Source of the DNA: Paenibacillus thalictri
GTDB lineage: Bacteria > Bacillota > Bacilli > Paenibacillales > NBRC-103111
Direction: 5' to 3'
Assembly (NCBI RefSeq): GCF_004307995.1
Contig: NZ_SIRE01000020.1
Span: 124,001 to 188,000, forward strand
DNA length: 64,000 nt
The notes beneath the pieces were generated by a model. That model was not told where the DNA came from, did not search any database, and saw only the letters and a list, made by a program, of their open reading frames with translations. Within the stretch, counting starts at the first letter, position 1. The number at the start of each line of letters is the position of its first letter. The translations under genes were made by a program, and so were the position numbers. This document shows, piece after piece, positions 17,798 to 26,351 of the stretch.

Positions 17798-18463
17798 ATG
17801 GCGGATATTACACGCAGCGCTTTGTTATTAGGAGACGACACGAATTCAAAATATCATCCGCTCCAGGCAGTGGAGCAAGAAATCATCGGCGTGTTTCAAG
17901 AGCATTTGCATATTCGCAGTACGGTAGACCGCACGGCGCTTGAGCCGGCGCAGCTGGATTCATACGATCTGTGCATCTCGTACACGGACAGCTGGAGAGT
18001 TCCGGTATCGCCGGAACAAACCGCTGGACTCCTCGCTTACGTAAGCGGGGGAGGCGGGCTACTTGTGATCCACAACGGCATCTCGCTGCAGGCGAGATAC
18101 GAGCTGACGCAGCTGGCCGGGGCGAAATTTACCGGGCATCCGCCGTATGGTCCGCTTGCATTTACCCCCGCCGAAGGCGCGGAAGGGCATGAGATCATGC
18201 AGGGTATCGCCGCTTTTGAGATGGACGAGGAGCCATACCGGTTCGACTTCGACCCGTTCACCGAGAAAACGGTGCTGCTGGAGTATACGCACGAAGGAGC
18301 GAAGTGGCCCGCCGCTTGGGCGCAAGAGTACGGCTTGGGCCGGGTTGTTTATTTGATGCCCGGACACCATGTGCATTCGTTCCGGCATGACGTATACCGC
18401 AAGCTGATTGTCCAAAGCGGGTTGTGGGCGGCAAGGAGAAGCAGCGTTGAAGCTGCGCGGTAA
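17798..18463 (+). CDS. ThuA-like domain protein
   Basis: 221 residues of the ThuA (trehalose utilisation) class I glutamine amidotransferase-like fold: SALLLGDDTNSKYHPL at the start, GGGLLVIHNG in the middle (the usual catalytic Cys of true amidotransferases is absent), GHPPYGPLAF, and GRVVYLMPGHHVHSFRH near the end with conserved histidines. ThuA proteins act in oxidative disaccharide and keto-sugar catabolism, often alongside Gfo/Idh/MocA dehydrogenases; one of these is at 27170. RBS AGGAGGCGG precedes the start. Exact reaction not deducible. Confidence 0.85.
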   Translation: MADITRSALLLGDDTNSKYHPLQAVEQEIIGVFQEHLHIRSTVDRTALEPAQLDSYDLCISYTDSWRVPVSPEQTAGLLAYVSGGGGLLVIHNGISLQARYELTQLAGAKFTGHPPYGPLAFTPAEGAEGHEIMQGIAAFEMDEEPYRFDFDPFTEKTVLLEYTHEGAKWPAAWAQEYGLGRVVYLMPGHHVHSFRHDVYRKLIVQSGLWAARRSSVEAAR

Positions 18464-18524
18464 ACTTGTCATTGTCGCCGGCTCGGAACTGAAAATCTCC
18501 GGCGGATTGGGCGTGTAGGCCGCT

Positions 18525-18632
18525 GAGCGGTTCCTGCGCGCTGGAGGGGATTTTGTTGGTTTGAAATAGGCAGCAGATGAGCAGAACGGCCGGAATCCCG
18601 TGTCCATCCCCTCCAGTGCGCTAAAGCCGCTC
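18525..18632. repeat. Long imperfect palindrome, 3' of the ThuA-like gene
   Basis: The left arm 18525-18551 (GAGCGG ... GCGCTGGAGGGGAT) pairs with the right arm 18606-18632 (ATCCCCTCCAGTGCGC ... CCGCTC) with a few mismatches over about 27 bases; the loop is about 54 bases. It is not followed by a T run, so it is not a standard terminator. With the 172-bp repeat that follows it fills most of the 398-base gap between the convergent ThuA-like and response regulator genes. Confidence 0.65.
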
Positions 18633-18661
18633 AAAGCACAATAAGGACCCGGCGATCTGCC

Positions 18662-18833
18662 GAGGCCACTGAAAAAGCAGCTTAAGTGAGCGAAATCATG
18701 TTGGAGAAGCGCCAGCGTTCGCTTTTGTCCCCGAATTTCACCTGCAGCAAGCAGGTACATTCAAGAAATTCGGGAACAATTGGCGATCGTAAGCATGATT
18801 CGCTCATGCAGCTTCACTTTTTTCAGTGGCCTC
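18662..18833. repeat. 172-bp near-palindromic repeat, full copy
   Basis: Same ends and central stem as the copy at 2316-2487 but in the opposite orientation. Lies between the 3' ends of two convergent genes. Central arms are slightly degenerate (TTGTCCCCGAATTTC against GAAATTCGGGAACAA). Confidence 0.9.
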
Positions 18834-18861
18834 CGGTCTTCCGCCGTGTCCTTTCGCGTCC

Positions 18862-20463
18862 TTACTGGTGGCGGAACTCCGAAGGAGTCAACCCCACTCT
18901 TTTTTTGAACAGGCGGCTGAAATACTTCTCGTCGGCGTAGCCGACTTGGTTCGCCACCTCGTATGTGCGCAGCGGCGTATCCTTCAGCAGCCGTTTGGCA
19001 TGCTCCAAGCGCACTTGAATCAAATAGTCGGTCAGATTGATGCCTTCAACCTGCTTGAACAGAAAGCTTAAGTAAACGGGAGACAGCAGCGATTCCGCAG
19101 CCAGACTGTCGAGGGACAAATCCTGAGCGTAACGTTCGCCGATCAGCTCTTTTGTTTTTTCCACGACGGCGTGTTTGCCCGATTTGCGCATATCGGTCGT
19201 CAGCGTCAGCAGCTTCCCGAACAGACGGCGCAACGTAGCGCCAAGCTGCTCGATGTCCGAAGCGCCCCAGATGGAATCGATATCCTCTTGGGTCAGCACC
19301 TCATCTTGTTGAAGCTGCGGATGAAGCTCGCCGAGCGTGTGGCTGGAGGAGATGAGCGCTTGCAAGCTTTGCACCTTCGTTGTCTGCACTGGCATTTCGT
19401 GCTGCTTGAAATGTCCGATGAACTGATCGAGCCAATCGTTGAGCTGATCTTCGTTGCCAAGCTTCAACGCCATCCGCAGCGGTTCGCCCGGAACCGCGGA
19501 TTCCACGAACGTTTGTAACGGCGGTTTTCCGCCAAAAGTCTCTTGTTCCCATTCCAGCTCATGAATGAAAATAATTTCGTTGGGTCCGGTATAATACTTG
19601 TATTCCAAAGCTGTTTTGGCTTTGTCCCAAGCCGCTTTTACGCCGCTGGCCGGACTGTCGTCCGAAAAGCAGGCCCCTACGGTGGCATAATAACGCAGTG
19701 TGCCGCTTAAGTTGGCGATCAGCTGGCGCAAGTCATGGCGCAGCTTCTCCATATCGGCTTTGGCCGCATTAACCATCAGCGCAAAACGCTCCTGCGATTC
19801 CCAGAACAGGCAGCGGCGCGGCCAGCTTTGCAGCGTCTCCGATGCGATATTCAGCACGGCAAAATTGATCAGCTGCTGGTCCTCGTAGCCGTAGTTTTTC
19901 GGGTAATCGGGGTGTTCCTCGATCTGCAGACACATCGTGTAAAACGTTCCGTCCACGAGCGGAATGCCGAGATAGCCGGTTTTTTCTTCGAACACCGCTT
20001 TATGAAGTTGGGCGCCGTCGAGCAGGCTGCGCAGAAAACGGTCGCGCATCAGCGGCAAATTTTCCTTCACCTGCCGCTTCAGCTTCCGTTCTTCCTCCCA
20101 CTCTTTTTTGATCCGCAGCACCACCTTTTGCAACTGGTCGATATCCGGCGGTTTCAGCAAGTAGTCGGCTGCACCGAGCTGGATCGCCTGCTGGGCGTAG
20201 GTGAATTCGTCATGGCCGCTTAAGATGACCGACTTGATCGGCAGACCGCGTTGCTTGACGATCCGCAGCAGCTCCAGCCCGTCGATGATGGGCATTTTGC
20301 AATCGACAAGGATCAGTTCGGGTTGATGCTCTTCGATGGCCATGAGCGCTTCTTCGCCGTTCCCGGCAGGCGCGATCCACTCAAATCCCCAGCTTTCCCA
20401 ATCGATCAGCGAGCGCAGCGCTTTCGGCACGATAGGTTCGTCGTCAATGACCATCACTTTCAT
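18862..20463 (-). CDS. AraC-type response regulator, YesN family
   Basis: 533 residues. Receiver (MVIDDEPIVPKALRSLIDW; phosphoacceptor Asp in ILVDCKMPIIDGLELL; Lys in DYLLKPPD), central YesN-type region, C-terminal AraC helix-turn-helix pair ending YADEKYFSRLFKKRVGLTPSEF. Overlaps the preceding kinase gene by 20 bases. Start follows GGAGGG. It likely regulates the divergent transporter at 22745-26218. Confidence 0.92.
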   Translation of the reverse strand: MKVMVIDDEPIVPKALRSLIDWESWGFEWIAPAGNGEEALMAIEEHQPELILVDCKMPIIDGLELLRIVKQRGLPIKSVILSGHDEFTYAQQAIQLGAADYLLKPPDIDQLQKVVLRIKKEWEEERKLKRQVKENLPLMRDRFLRSLLDGAQLHKAVFEEKTGYLGIPLVDGTFYTMCLQIEEHPDYPKNYGYEDQQLINFAVLNIASETLQSWPRRCLFWESQERFALMVNAAKADMEKLRHDLRQLIANLSGTLRYYATVGACFSDDSPASGVKAAWDKAKTALEYKYYTGPNEIIFIHELEWEQETFGGKPPLQTFVESAVPGEPLRMALKLGNEDQLNDWLDQFIGHFKQHEMPVQTTKVQSLQALISSSHTLGELHPQLQQDEVLTQEDIDSIWGASDIEQLGATLRRLFGKLLTLTTDMRKSGKHAVVEKTKELIGERYAQDLSLDSLAAESLLSPVYLSFLFKQVEGINLTDYLIQVRLEHAKRLLKDTPLRTYEVANQVGYADEKYFSRLFKKRVGLTPSEFRHQ

Positions 20464-22246
20464 ACAATTCCCTCCATTGCTCTTCCGAATGAATTAACGG
20501 GATGCGCAGCGATATCGCCGTGCCTTGCCCGATGTGGCTGTGAATGACCAGCGCGTAGCGGCGTCCGAACAGCATCTGCAGCCGCTCGTTGACGTTGCGC
20601 ACGCCGTAGCCGCCCCGGCTTTGTTTTGGAACCTCCAGCAGCCGCTCCACCTGATCAGGGGGCATGCCGCAGCCGTTGTCTTCGATCAAGAAGTGGATAT
20701 GATCATGCTCGAGTTTTCCGCATATCCGCAGCACGCCGGGTTTATCGGGCGATTGCTTGTTGAAGGCGTGCAAAATGGCATTTTCCACAATCGGCTGCAG
20801 CACCAGTTTCAGCGTTAAGTACGGCTCGATCGCATCGTCCATGTCGAGTTCGGGCGTAAACCGGTTCGGGAAGCGGGCGTGCTGGATGCGGATATACGCT
20901 TTGATCTGCTTGAGTTCATCGCCGACCGTGTAATAATCCTGTCCTTTGTTCAGCGACAAACGGAACAACTGGCTGAGCGAATAAACGACCTCGGCGGTCT
21001 GGTTGTCTCCGTTGATTTTGGAATTGAGAAAAATAAAATCAAGCGTGTTATACAAAAAGTGCGGTTCGATCTGTGACTGCAGATTGCGCAGCTCAATCAT
21101 CTTCTGGTTCGTTTGGCTGACGTACACTTTGTGAATCAAGTCGTTCAGCTCGCTTACCATCTCGTTGTATTTGTGGCCCAGCATGCCGATCTCATCGCGT
21201 GATTGGACCGTAACCTGCTGGTTAAAGTCGCCGCGTTTGAAATTGTGCATCGACCGCAGCAGCGTTTTGACCGGCTGGGTAATGCCCCGCGACAGCAAAG
21301 CGGAAATTACGGTAATGACAATCAGCAGCGATAATGAAAGCACAATCGTAATTTTCAGGAACAGCGCATGCTGCTTCGTAATTTCCTCCATTGGCGTCAG
21401 AATGACGACGGTCCAGCCAAACGTGTCGATGGAGGAGGTTGTCGTCAAATAGTTGACGTTCATCAGCTTGAAGGTGGCGGTATTTTTCAGCTGCAGCAGG
21501 CTTTTTTTCAGCTCCAGATTTTCCGCCATCTCGGTGCGCAGCTCTCGATTTTCCTGGCCCATGGACACAAGGTTGTAATTGTCGTCGAACAACAGAATGT
21601 TGGTCGATTTGCCGATCGATACCTGCTTGATCGATTCGTCGATCGCCTCGCGATTGAAACCCAGATAAAGCGCGCCTAATTTTTGATCGGGCTCGTAAAT
21701 GTTGACGATCCGCCGGCCCAGCAGCATCTCATTGTACGAATGCGGGTAGGTGAAAAGCGGCGACGTGTAAAATTCCCAATGCGGCTTGCCGTCTTTGGCG
21801 GCGGTCGCCATATAGGTCGTCGAGTTTTTGAAATCGCTGTACGGAATGACTTGCCTGTAAAAATTGACGAAGTCGCGGTACATATATCCGTTCTCCCCGT
21901 ACAGGATAATAAAGGTAATGTACGTCTTGGCCCGCTTTAAATTCGCCAAAAAATTGTATAGATTGGAGTCGGAGTAACTTGTCTGCTTTGGCGCGGGTTC
22001 CGACAGAATGCTTTGAATCGTTTCGTTGTTGCCGATAAAATCGCTGATGTCCTGCGCGTCGCTCAGCATCATGCCGATGTTTTTGCCGATCAGCCGGGAG
22101 ATCTGGGTCTGGTTGTTCTCGGTCTGCGTCTGCAGAAAATTGGTCGCCATCAAATAAGAGAACGTACCAAGGCTGATGACCGGGATCAGAATCATGATGA
22201 AGAAGTATACGAAAATCTTGTTGTGCAATCGGCTGAATGTGAACAT
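20444..22246 (-). CDS. Sensor histidine kinase, YesM family
   Basis: 600 residues: helix FVYFFIMILIPVISLGTFSYL near the N-terminus, an extracytoplasmic sensor of about 250 residues, second helix near 290-315, HAMP, phosphoacceptor His in QSQIEPHFLYNTLDF, and HATPase_c with N box VENAILHAF, G box DNGCGM and GGYGVRNVNERL. Divergent from the binding protein at 22745, so it is the likely sensor for that importer. Cotranscribed with the overlapping YesN-type regulator. Confidence 0.92.
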   Translation of the reverse strand: MFTFSRLHNKIFVYFFIMILIPVISLGTFSYLMATNFLQTQTENNQTQISRLIGKNIGMMLSDAQDISDFIGNNETIQSILSEPAPKQTSYSDSNLYNFLANLKRAKTYITFIILYGENGYMYRDFVNFYRQVIPYSDFKNSTTYMATAAKDGKPHWEFYTSPLFTYPHSYNEMLLGRRIVNIYEPDQKLGALYLGFNREAIDESIKQVSIGKSTNILLFDDNYNLVSMGQENRELRTEMAENLELKKSLLQLKNTATFKLMNVNYLTTTSSIDTFGWTVVILTPMEEITKQHALFLKITIVLSLSLLIVITVISALLSRGITQPVKTLLRSMHNFKRGDFNQQVTVQSRDEIGMLGHKYNEMVSELNDLIHKVYVSQTNQKMIELRNLQSQIEPHFLYNTLDFIFLNSKINGDNQTAEVVYSLSQLFRLSLNKGQDYYTVGDELKQIKAYIRIQHARFPNRFTPELDMDDAIEPYLTLKLVLQPIVENAILHAFNKQSPDKPGVLRICGKLEHDHIHFLIEDNGCGMPPDQVERLLEVPKQSRGGYGVRNVNERLQMLFGRRYALVIHSHIGQGTAISLRIPLIHSEEQWRELYESDGH

Positions 22247-22378
22247 AGGTCGTCTGTCACCTGCTTGTGGGTGTAAGCTTTGGCATTACTGTAGCAAAAT
22301 AAAGCGGCTCGTTCAATACAAAAACCGCCATTTCCGGCCTTTTCCTGACGAAGTCCACCAAATCTAGAATGAGTCACC

Positions 22379-22407
22379 TTGTTTGCACGCCCGTATCGAA
22401 ATATGAT
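22379..22407 (+). promoter_or_regulatory. Possible promoter of the second ABC importer
   Basis: TTGTTT (22379-22384), 17-base spacer, TATGAT (22402-22407). It would give a leader of about 330 bases before the binding-protein start at 22745, containing the hairpins at 22438-22472 and the palindromic repeat at 22494-22714. Confidence 0.45.
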
Positions 22408-22437
22408 TAACCTTGTAAACAACAACGTCGAAGATCC

Positions 22438-22472
22438 GGAAGGACTTGAGATGGACTTTCGAAAGTCCTTCC
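22438..22472 (+). promoter_or_regulatory. Alternative hairpin pair in the leader of the second importer
   Basis: GGAAGGACTT (22438-22447) can pair with AAGTCCTTCC (22463-22472), or the inner perfect palindrome GGACTTTCGAAAGTCC (22453-22468) can form instead. The two structures share bases and exclude each other. It could also be an operator dyad. No T run follows. Confidence 0.45.
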
Positions 22473-22493
22473 ATATTGCTATCGACAATCAAT

Positions 22494-22714
22494 AGGAGGT
22501 TATCCGACGATTCATTGATTTCGTGAATATTTATTCACAAATGATGGAGGGAAAAGGAATGCCCTGGAAAGTTTACGTCCGCCTTGAAAACCGCGTTTTT
22601 ACCGCAAGGTAAATTAAAGAAAAAACACGGTTTTCACGAGCGGTGGAAGGGCATCCTTTTTCCCGGAATCAGCAGATGTGAATAATTATTCACCACTTCG
22701 TCGGATAAACTCCT
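22494..22714. repeat. Large palindromic repeat, copy 2 (221 bp, inverted orientation)
   Basis: 17-bp terminal inverted repeats with one mismatch (AGGAGGTTATCCGACGA at 22494-22510; TCGTCGGATAAACTCCT at 22698-22714). The core reads as the reverse complement of copies 1, 3 and 4 (GAAAACCGCGTTTTT ... AACACGGTTTTC). With the promoter and hairpins above it occupies the 498-base gap between the divergent kinase and binding-protein genes and lies 30 bases before the start of the latter. Confidence 0.9.
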
Positions 22715-22744
22715 CAACCTACAACCTATCAGGGAGGTAAACAC

Positions 22745-24130
22745 ATGAGACAAATGAAAAAGGGGTCATTGGTCGCAACCAGTTTGCTGTTGTCCTCAAG
22801 CCTGCTGTTTGCTGCTTGCAGCGAAAAACCGGCGGAAAATGCAGCGGCGCCGTCTCCGGCACCTGCAAAAAGCGGCGAAGCCGCTAAACCGGCAACACCG
22901 GCAGGCATCGATATGAAGACGGTGAAAGCGAATATCCGCTGGGTATATCCGGGTACATCGGAGTCGGAGAAAGAATTCGCCGAAGGTTTCAAACAGAAGA
23001 TGAAAGAGAAATATCCGAATATCGATATCGAAATTATGTACATGTCCTGGGCCGATATGGAGAAAAAAGTGGCCGTTATGGTCAACAGCGGCGACGCACC
23101 GGACATTATGGCTTTGCAGGACGTATCCAACTGGGCGAAAATGGACGCGCTGGAAGATCTGGCGCCGTATTTGGACCGCAAGGAGTCCTCGCTGCATAAG
23201 GATACGTTTAACGAAGCAACGCTGAAATACGCTACGATCGACAACAAGGTATACGCACTGCCGGCGGCATCCAACGCCTTCTCGCTGATTGTTAACGAAA
23301 AAATGCTCGGCGATGTCGGCATGAAGCTGGAAGATCTCAAAACTTGGGATGACGTGGAAAAAGCGGCCAAGCTGATGACCAAAGACGGCAAATACGGTTT
23401 CGGATATCCTCTCGGCGCAGCGCGTTTCGCTTTCCGTGTGCCGTTTACGATGGGTTACAGCAACGACCTCGTGATCAGCGACACGTCGGATGCTTCCAAA
23501 CAAAAATATATTGAACTGCTGAATCATTTGAAAAATCTTGAGCCCTACAACCCGAAAGCACATGTCACCTGGGGTTATCCGGAAATGCACAGAGCGTTCG
23601 CCAACGGCGAAGTGGGCATGATCGCTTCAGGTACGTTCTACTCGTCTAACGTATACAGCATTAATCCCGACATTATCGGCGTATCCCGCAACATCGCTTA
23701 TCCGAAAGGGCCGTCGGGCTCCAAGGCGAAAGCGCCAGTTTCCAGCTCCGGTTACGGCTTGCTGAAAGGCAGCAAAAACAAAGAGGTCGCTTGGAAGCTG
23801 CTGGAGGAAATGTACACGCCGGAGCAAAACAGCATTACCGCTGCGATCGTCAACGTCACCGCGGTGAAAACGACAAGCGCTGACGAAGTTATGAAGAAAG
23901 CGGAAAAAATTTACCCGAAAGCAATCGAAGGTCATAAGCGTATTCTCGCCGACATGACAAAGATGCTTAACGATAACAGCGTGGAAATGGACAAAATTTT
24001 AGGCCAGCCGGAAATGGAGCCGATCGTACAAGACAACATCATGAAGATGCTGACGAACAAGTCCACGCCGGAAGAAGCATACAAAAATATTAAAACCGAG
24101 ATCGATAAAATCAAAGCACAATATAAATAA
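22745..24130 (+). CDS. ABC transporter substrate-binding lipoprotein, family 1
   Basis: 461 residues. Signal peptide with lipobox FAAC (Cys near residue 24) followed by a Pro/Ala-rich linker and the mature start NIRWVYPGTSESEKEFAEGF. The family-1 solute-binding fold is supported by SGDAPDIMALQDVSNW and by the two following permease genes. Start has GGGAGG about ten bases upstream. Ligand unknown, probably an oligosaccharide. Confidence 0.9.
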   Translation: MRQMKKGSLVATSLLLSSSLLFAACSEKPAENAAAPSPAPAKSGEAAKPATPAGIDMKTVKANIRWVYPGTSESEKEFAEGFKQKMKEKYPNIDIEIMYMSWADMEKKVAVMVNSGDAPDIMALQDVSNWAKMDALEDLAPYLDRKESSLHKDTFNEATLKYATIDNKVYALPAASNAFSLIVNEKMLGDVGMKLEDLKTWDDVEKAAKLMTKDGKYGFGYPLGAARFAFRVPFTMGYSNDLVISDTSDASKQKYIELLNHLKNLEPYNPKAHVTWGYPEMHRAFANGEVGMIASGTFYSSNVYSINPDIIGVSRNIAYPKGPSGSKAKAPVSSSGYGLLKGSKNKEVAWKLLEEMYTPEQNSITAAIVNVTAVKTTSADEVMKKAEKIYPKAIEGHKRILADMTKMLNDNSVEMDKILGQPEMEPIVQDNIMKMLTNKSTPEEAYKNIKTEIDKIKAQYK

Positions 24131-24150
24131 AGTTACCGCTGTAGACTCAC

Positions 24151-24186
24151 CGGGGGCTCATGAGCGATTCATGCGCCCCCTTGTTT
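24151..24186 (+). terminator. Hairpin between binding protein and first permease, possible attenuator
   Basis: GGGGGC pairs with GCCCCC around a loop containing TCATGAG/TTCATG; TTGTTT follows. As a partial terminator it would keep binding-protein mRNA above permease mRNA, a common arrangement in such importers. Confidence 0.6.
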
Positions 24187-24208
24187 GTAAGAGGGGCTTT
24201 CGGAGAGG

Positions 24209-25165
24209 ATGATACCGGAGATGGAACATAACCTGCAGTCCGCGAAGGCGGATACGCGAACTTTACATCGGCAGGGGCCGCTGCGCCGATTTTATAAAGA
24301 GCATAGCTTCGGCTACTTTTTGCTGGCTCCTGCCGTAATCTATTTGCTGGCATTTCAATTTTATCCGTTATTTGAAACGGTCAGGCTCAGCTTTTTTAAC
24401 TATTCGCTTGTACGCAAAACATACAGCTTTGCCGGTTTCGGCAACTACGTCTATTTAATGACCGAGGATAAAAATTTCTGGCTTATCGTCAAAAACAGCC
24501 TCTTATGGGTGTTCGGTTCTACGCTGCTGCAAATCGCTATCGCGATTCCGGCGGCATTGATCCTTAACAACGCAATCAGAATGAGGGGATTATGGCGCGG
24601 ACTTGTCATGGTACCGTGGGTGTCTCCCGTAGTAATTATAGGCATTATCTGGAAGTGGCTGCTCGACGGTCACTTCGGACTGGTCAATTATTATTTGCAG
24701 CAGCTTGGCATCATTAAAGAAGGCATCGTATGGCTTGGCGACGAGTTTTGGGTATGGCCGTCGCTGCTGCTGTCTTCGGCGTGGAAGGGATTCCCTTATG
24801 TGACGCTGATGTTTTTGGCCGGGCTGACCGGTATATCCAAAGAGATGCTGGAGGCCGCTTCGATTGACGGAGCGAACGCTTGGCAAAGATTCGGCAAAAT
24901 CGTGCTGCCGCTGCTCAAGCCGATTATTTTCGTAACGGGTATGACGCAAATCATCTCCACGTGGACGAAGTTCGAAATGATTTGGGCGCTGACCAACGGG
25001 GGTCCGGGTTTTACGACAAGTATTTTGCCGACTTATTTGTATACAAACGCTTTTGTGTTTTTCGATCTCGGCAGAGGTTCGGCGATCGCCACACTGTCGA
25101 TGGTGCTTGTGCTTATTCTTGTCGTCTTGTACACCAGATTGTTCCGCGGCGGCCAAGACGCATAA
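24209..25165 (+). CDS. ABC sugar transporter permease, MalF/UgpA type
   Basis: 318 residues with six membrane helices and the EAA loop MLEAASIDGANAWQRFGKIVLP. The start may be ATG 24209 or ATG 24221; GGAGAGG (24202-24208) abuts the first and is 12 bases from the second. Middle gene of a binding protein-permease-permease operon; no ATPase gene nearby. The intergenic region after it holds five tandem hairpins before the second permease. Confidence 0.9.
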   Translation: MIPEMEHNLQSAKADTRTLHRQGPLRRFYKEHSFGYFLLAPAVIYLLAFQFYPLFETVRLSFFNYSLVRKTYSFAGFGNYVYLMTEDKNFWLIVKNSLLWVFGSTLLQIAIAIPAALILNNAIRMRGLWRGLVMVPWVSPVVIIGIIWKWLLDGHFGLVNYYLQQLGIIKEGIVWLGDEFWVWPSLLLSSAWKGFPYVTLMFLAGLTGISKEMLEAASIDGANAWQRFGKIVLPLLKPIIFVTGMTQIISTWTKFEMIWALTNGGPGFTTSILPTYLYTNAFVFFDLGRGSAIATLSMVLVLILVVLYTRLFRGGQDA

Positions 25166-25170
25166 GTCAA

Positions 25171-25370
25171 GTTTACGAAGTGAGTTTTGCTTACGCAAAA
25201 CTTGGCAGATGCTTACGAAGCGAGATTTGCTTGCGTAAAACTTAGCGAGTGCTTACGAAGTGAGTTTTCCTACGGAAAGCTCTTAGGCAATGCTTACGAA
25301 GTGAGTTTTTGCTAACGCAAAAACTTGGTAGATGCTTACGAAGTGAGCTTTCCTACGGAAAGCTCTTAGG
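25171..25370 (+). repeat. Five tandem ~40-bp hairpin units between permease genes
   Basis: Units begin at 25171, 25211, 25251, 25292 and 25334, each starting G(C/T)TTACGAAG(T/C)GAG. Each carries its own inverted repeat: AGTTTTGC/GCAAAACT in unit 1, a degenerate form in unit 2, AGTTTTCC/GGAAAGCT in unit 3, AGTTTTTGC/GCAAAAACT in unit 4, AGCTTTCC/GGAAAGCT in unit 5. Arm sequences differ between units but pairing is mostly kept, a pattern of compensatory change. The last unit directly abuts the ribosome binding site TAGGAGG of the next gene. The array fills the whole intercistronic region. Confidence 0.92.
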
Positions 25371-25378
25371 AGGTAATT

Positions 25379-26218
25379 ATGAGGGAATCGACGGCTTTCA
25401 GAGTGTTTAAATATGTGCTTCTGTTTCTGCTGATGGCTTTTACGCTGTTTCCGTTCCTGTGGCTTGTCGATACGACGCTGAAGTCCAAGGACGATATATT
25501 CGCATCCATTCCGACCTGGAAAATATCCCATCTGACGTTTGAGCATTATGCTTACGCTTTGAGCGAGAAGGGAATGAAGCTTGGCATTTTGCTAAAAAAT
25601 TCGTTGATCGCCTGCATGATGACGGCGCTGATTACAGGCATCGTCTCCTGCCTGAGCGGTTACGGTCTGGCCAGATACAAGGTGCCCGGACGGGCGCTGG
25701 TTGTGATTTTGCTGGTGCTGGCGCAAATGATTCAAGGTCCGCTGATCATGATCCCATGGTATAAATTCGCTTCCGCGGCCGGATTGCTGAATACGAAGAT
25801 AGTGCTTGTGCTGATCTACAACACGATGACGATCCCCGTTGGCGTCTGGATTTTGAGCGGCTTTTTCGAGAGCATTCCGAAGGAGTTGGAAGAGTCGGCG
25901 TATATGGACGGGGCGAGCCGGCTGCGCACGCTGTTTTCCGTAATGGTTCCGCTTGTCCTGCCCGGACTTGTGTCCATCAGCTTGTATTCGTTTATTTTAA
26001 GCTGGAACGATTACCAATACGCTTTGATTTTGACAAGTTCGCTAACCGCCAAAACCGTACAGGTCGGCATCGCCGAGGTGGTGGAAAGTATGGGGGCGGC
26101 GAACTGGGGCGGCATATTGGCCAGCGGTGTGATCGTTGTGCTGCCGATTATCGTTTTGTTTGCGGTCATTCAGAAGTTCCTGATTCAAGGTTTGACGGCC
26201 GGAGGCGTCAAGGGATAA
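25379..26218 (+). CDS. ABC sugar transporter permease, MalG/UgpE type
   Basis: 279 residues, six helices, EAA-like loop LEESAYMDGASRLRTLFSVMVP and the characteristic C-terminus LTAGGVKG. RBS TAGGAGG is immediately downstream of the hairpin array, so its translation may depend on that structure. Completes the second importer, which is divergent from the YesM/YesN pair at 18862-22246. Confidence 0.9.
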   Translation: MRESTAFRVFKYVLLFLLMAFTLFPFLWLVDTTLKSKDDIFASIPTWKISHLTFEHYAYALSEKGMKLGILLKNSLIACMMTALITGIVSCLSGYGLARYKVPGRALVVILLVLAQMIQGPLIMIPWYKFASAAGLLNTKIVLVLIYNTMTIPVGVWILSGFFESIPKELEESAYMDGASRLRTLFSVMVPLVLPGLVSISLYSFILSWNDYQYALILTSSLTAKTVQVGIAEVVESMGAANWGGILASGVIVVLPIIVLFAVIQKFLIQGLTAGGVKG

Positions 26219-26351
26219 CTTGTGCCCGGTTCATTGGTTGTGTTCAGGGGATAACGCAAATGAAGAGGAAATCAACCGCAGCTTGAAAAAAGCTGAAATT
26301 GTCGCGTAAATACAGCAAAACCGAGTACATTTGAAGCTGGAGGATCTGCAG

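Noticed and set aside
18686..18940. Open frames running through the 172-bp repeats (also at 30516-30809)
   Set aside because: Coding potential is only shared because the repeat is shared; no ribosome binding site and frames cross into neighbouring genes' antisense.
25171..25370. Tandem repeat array considered as a CRISPR
   Set aside because: Units are contiguous without unique spacers, arms vary while pairing is kept, and no cas genes are present.
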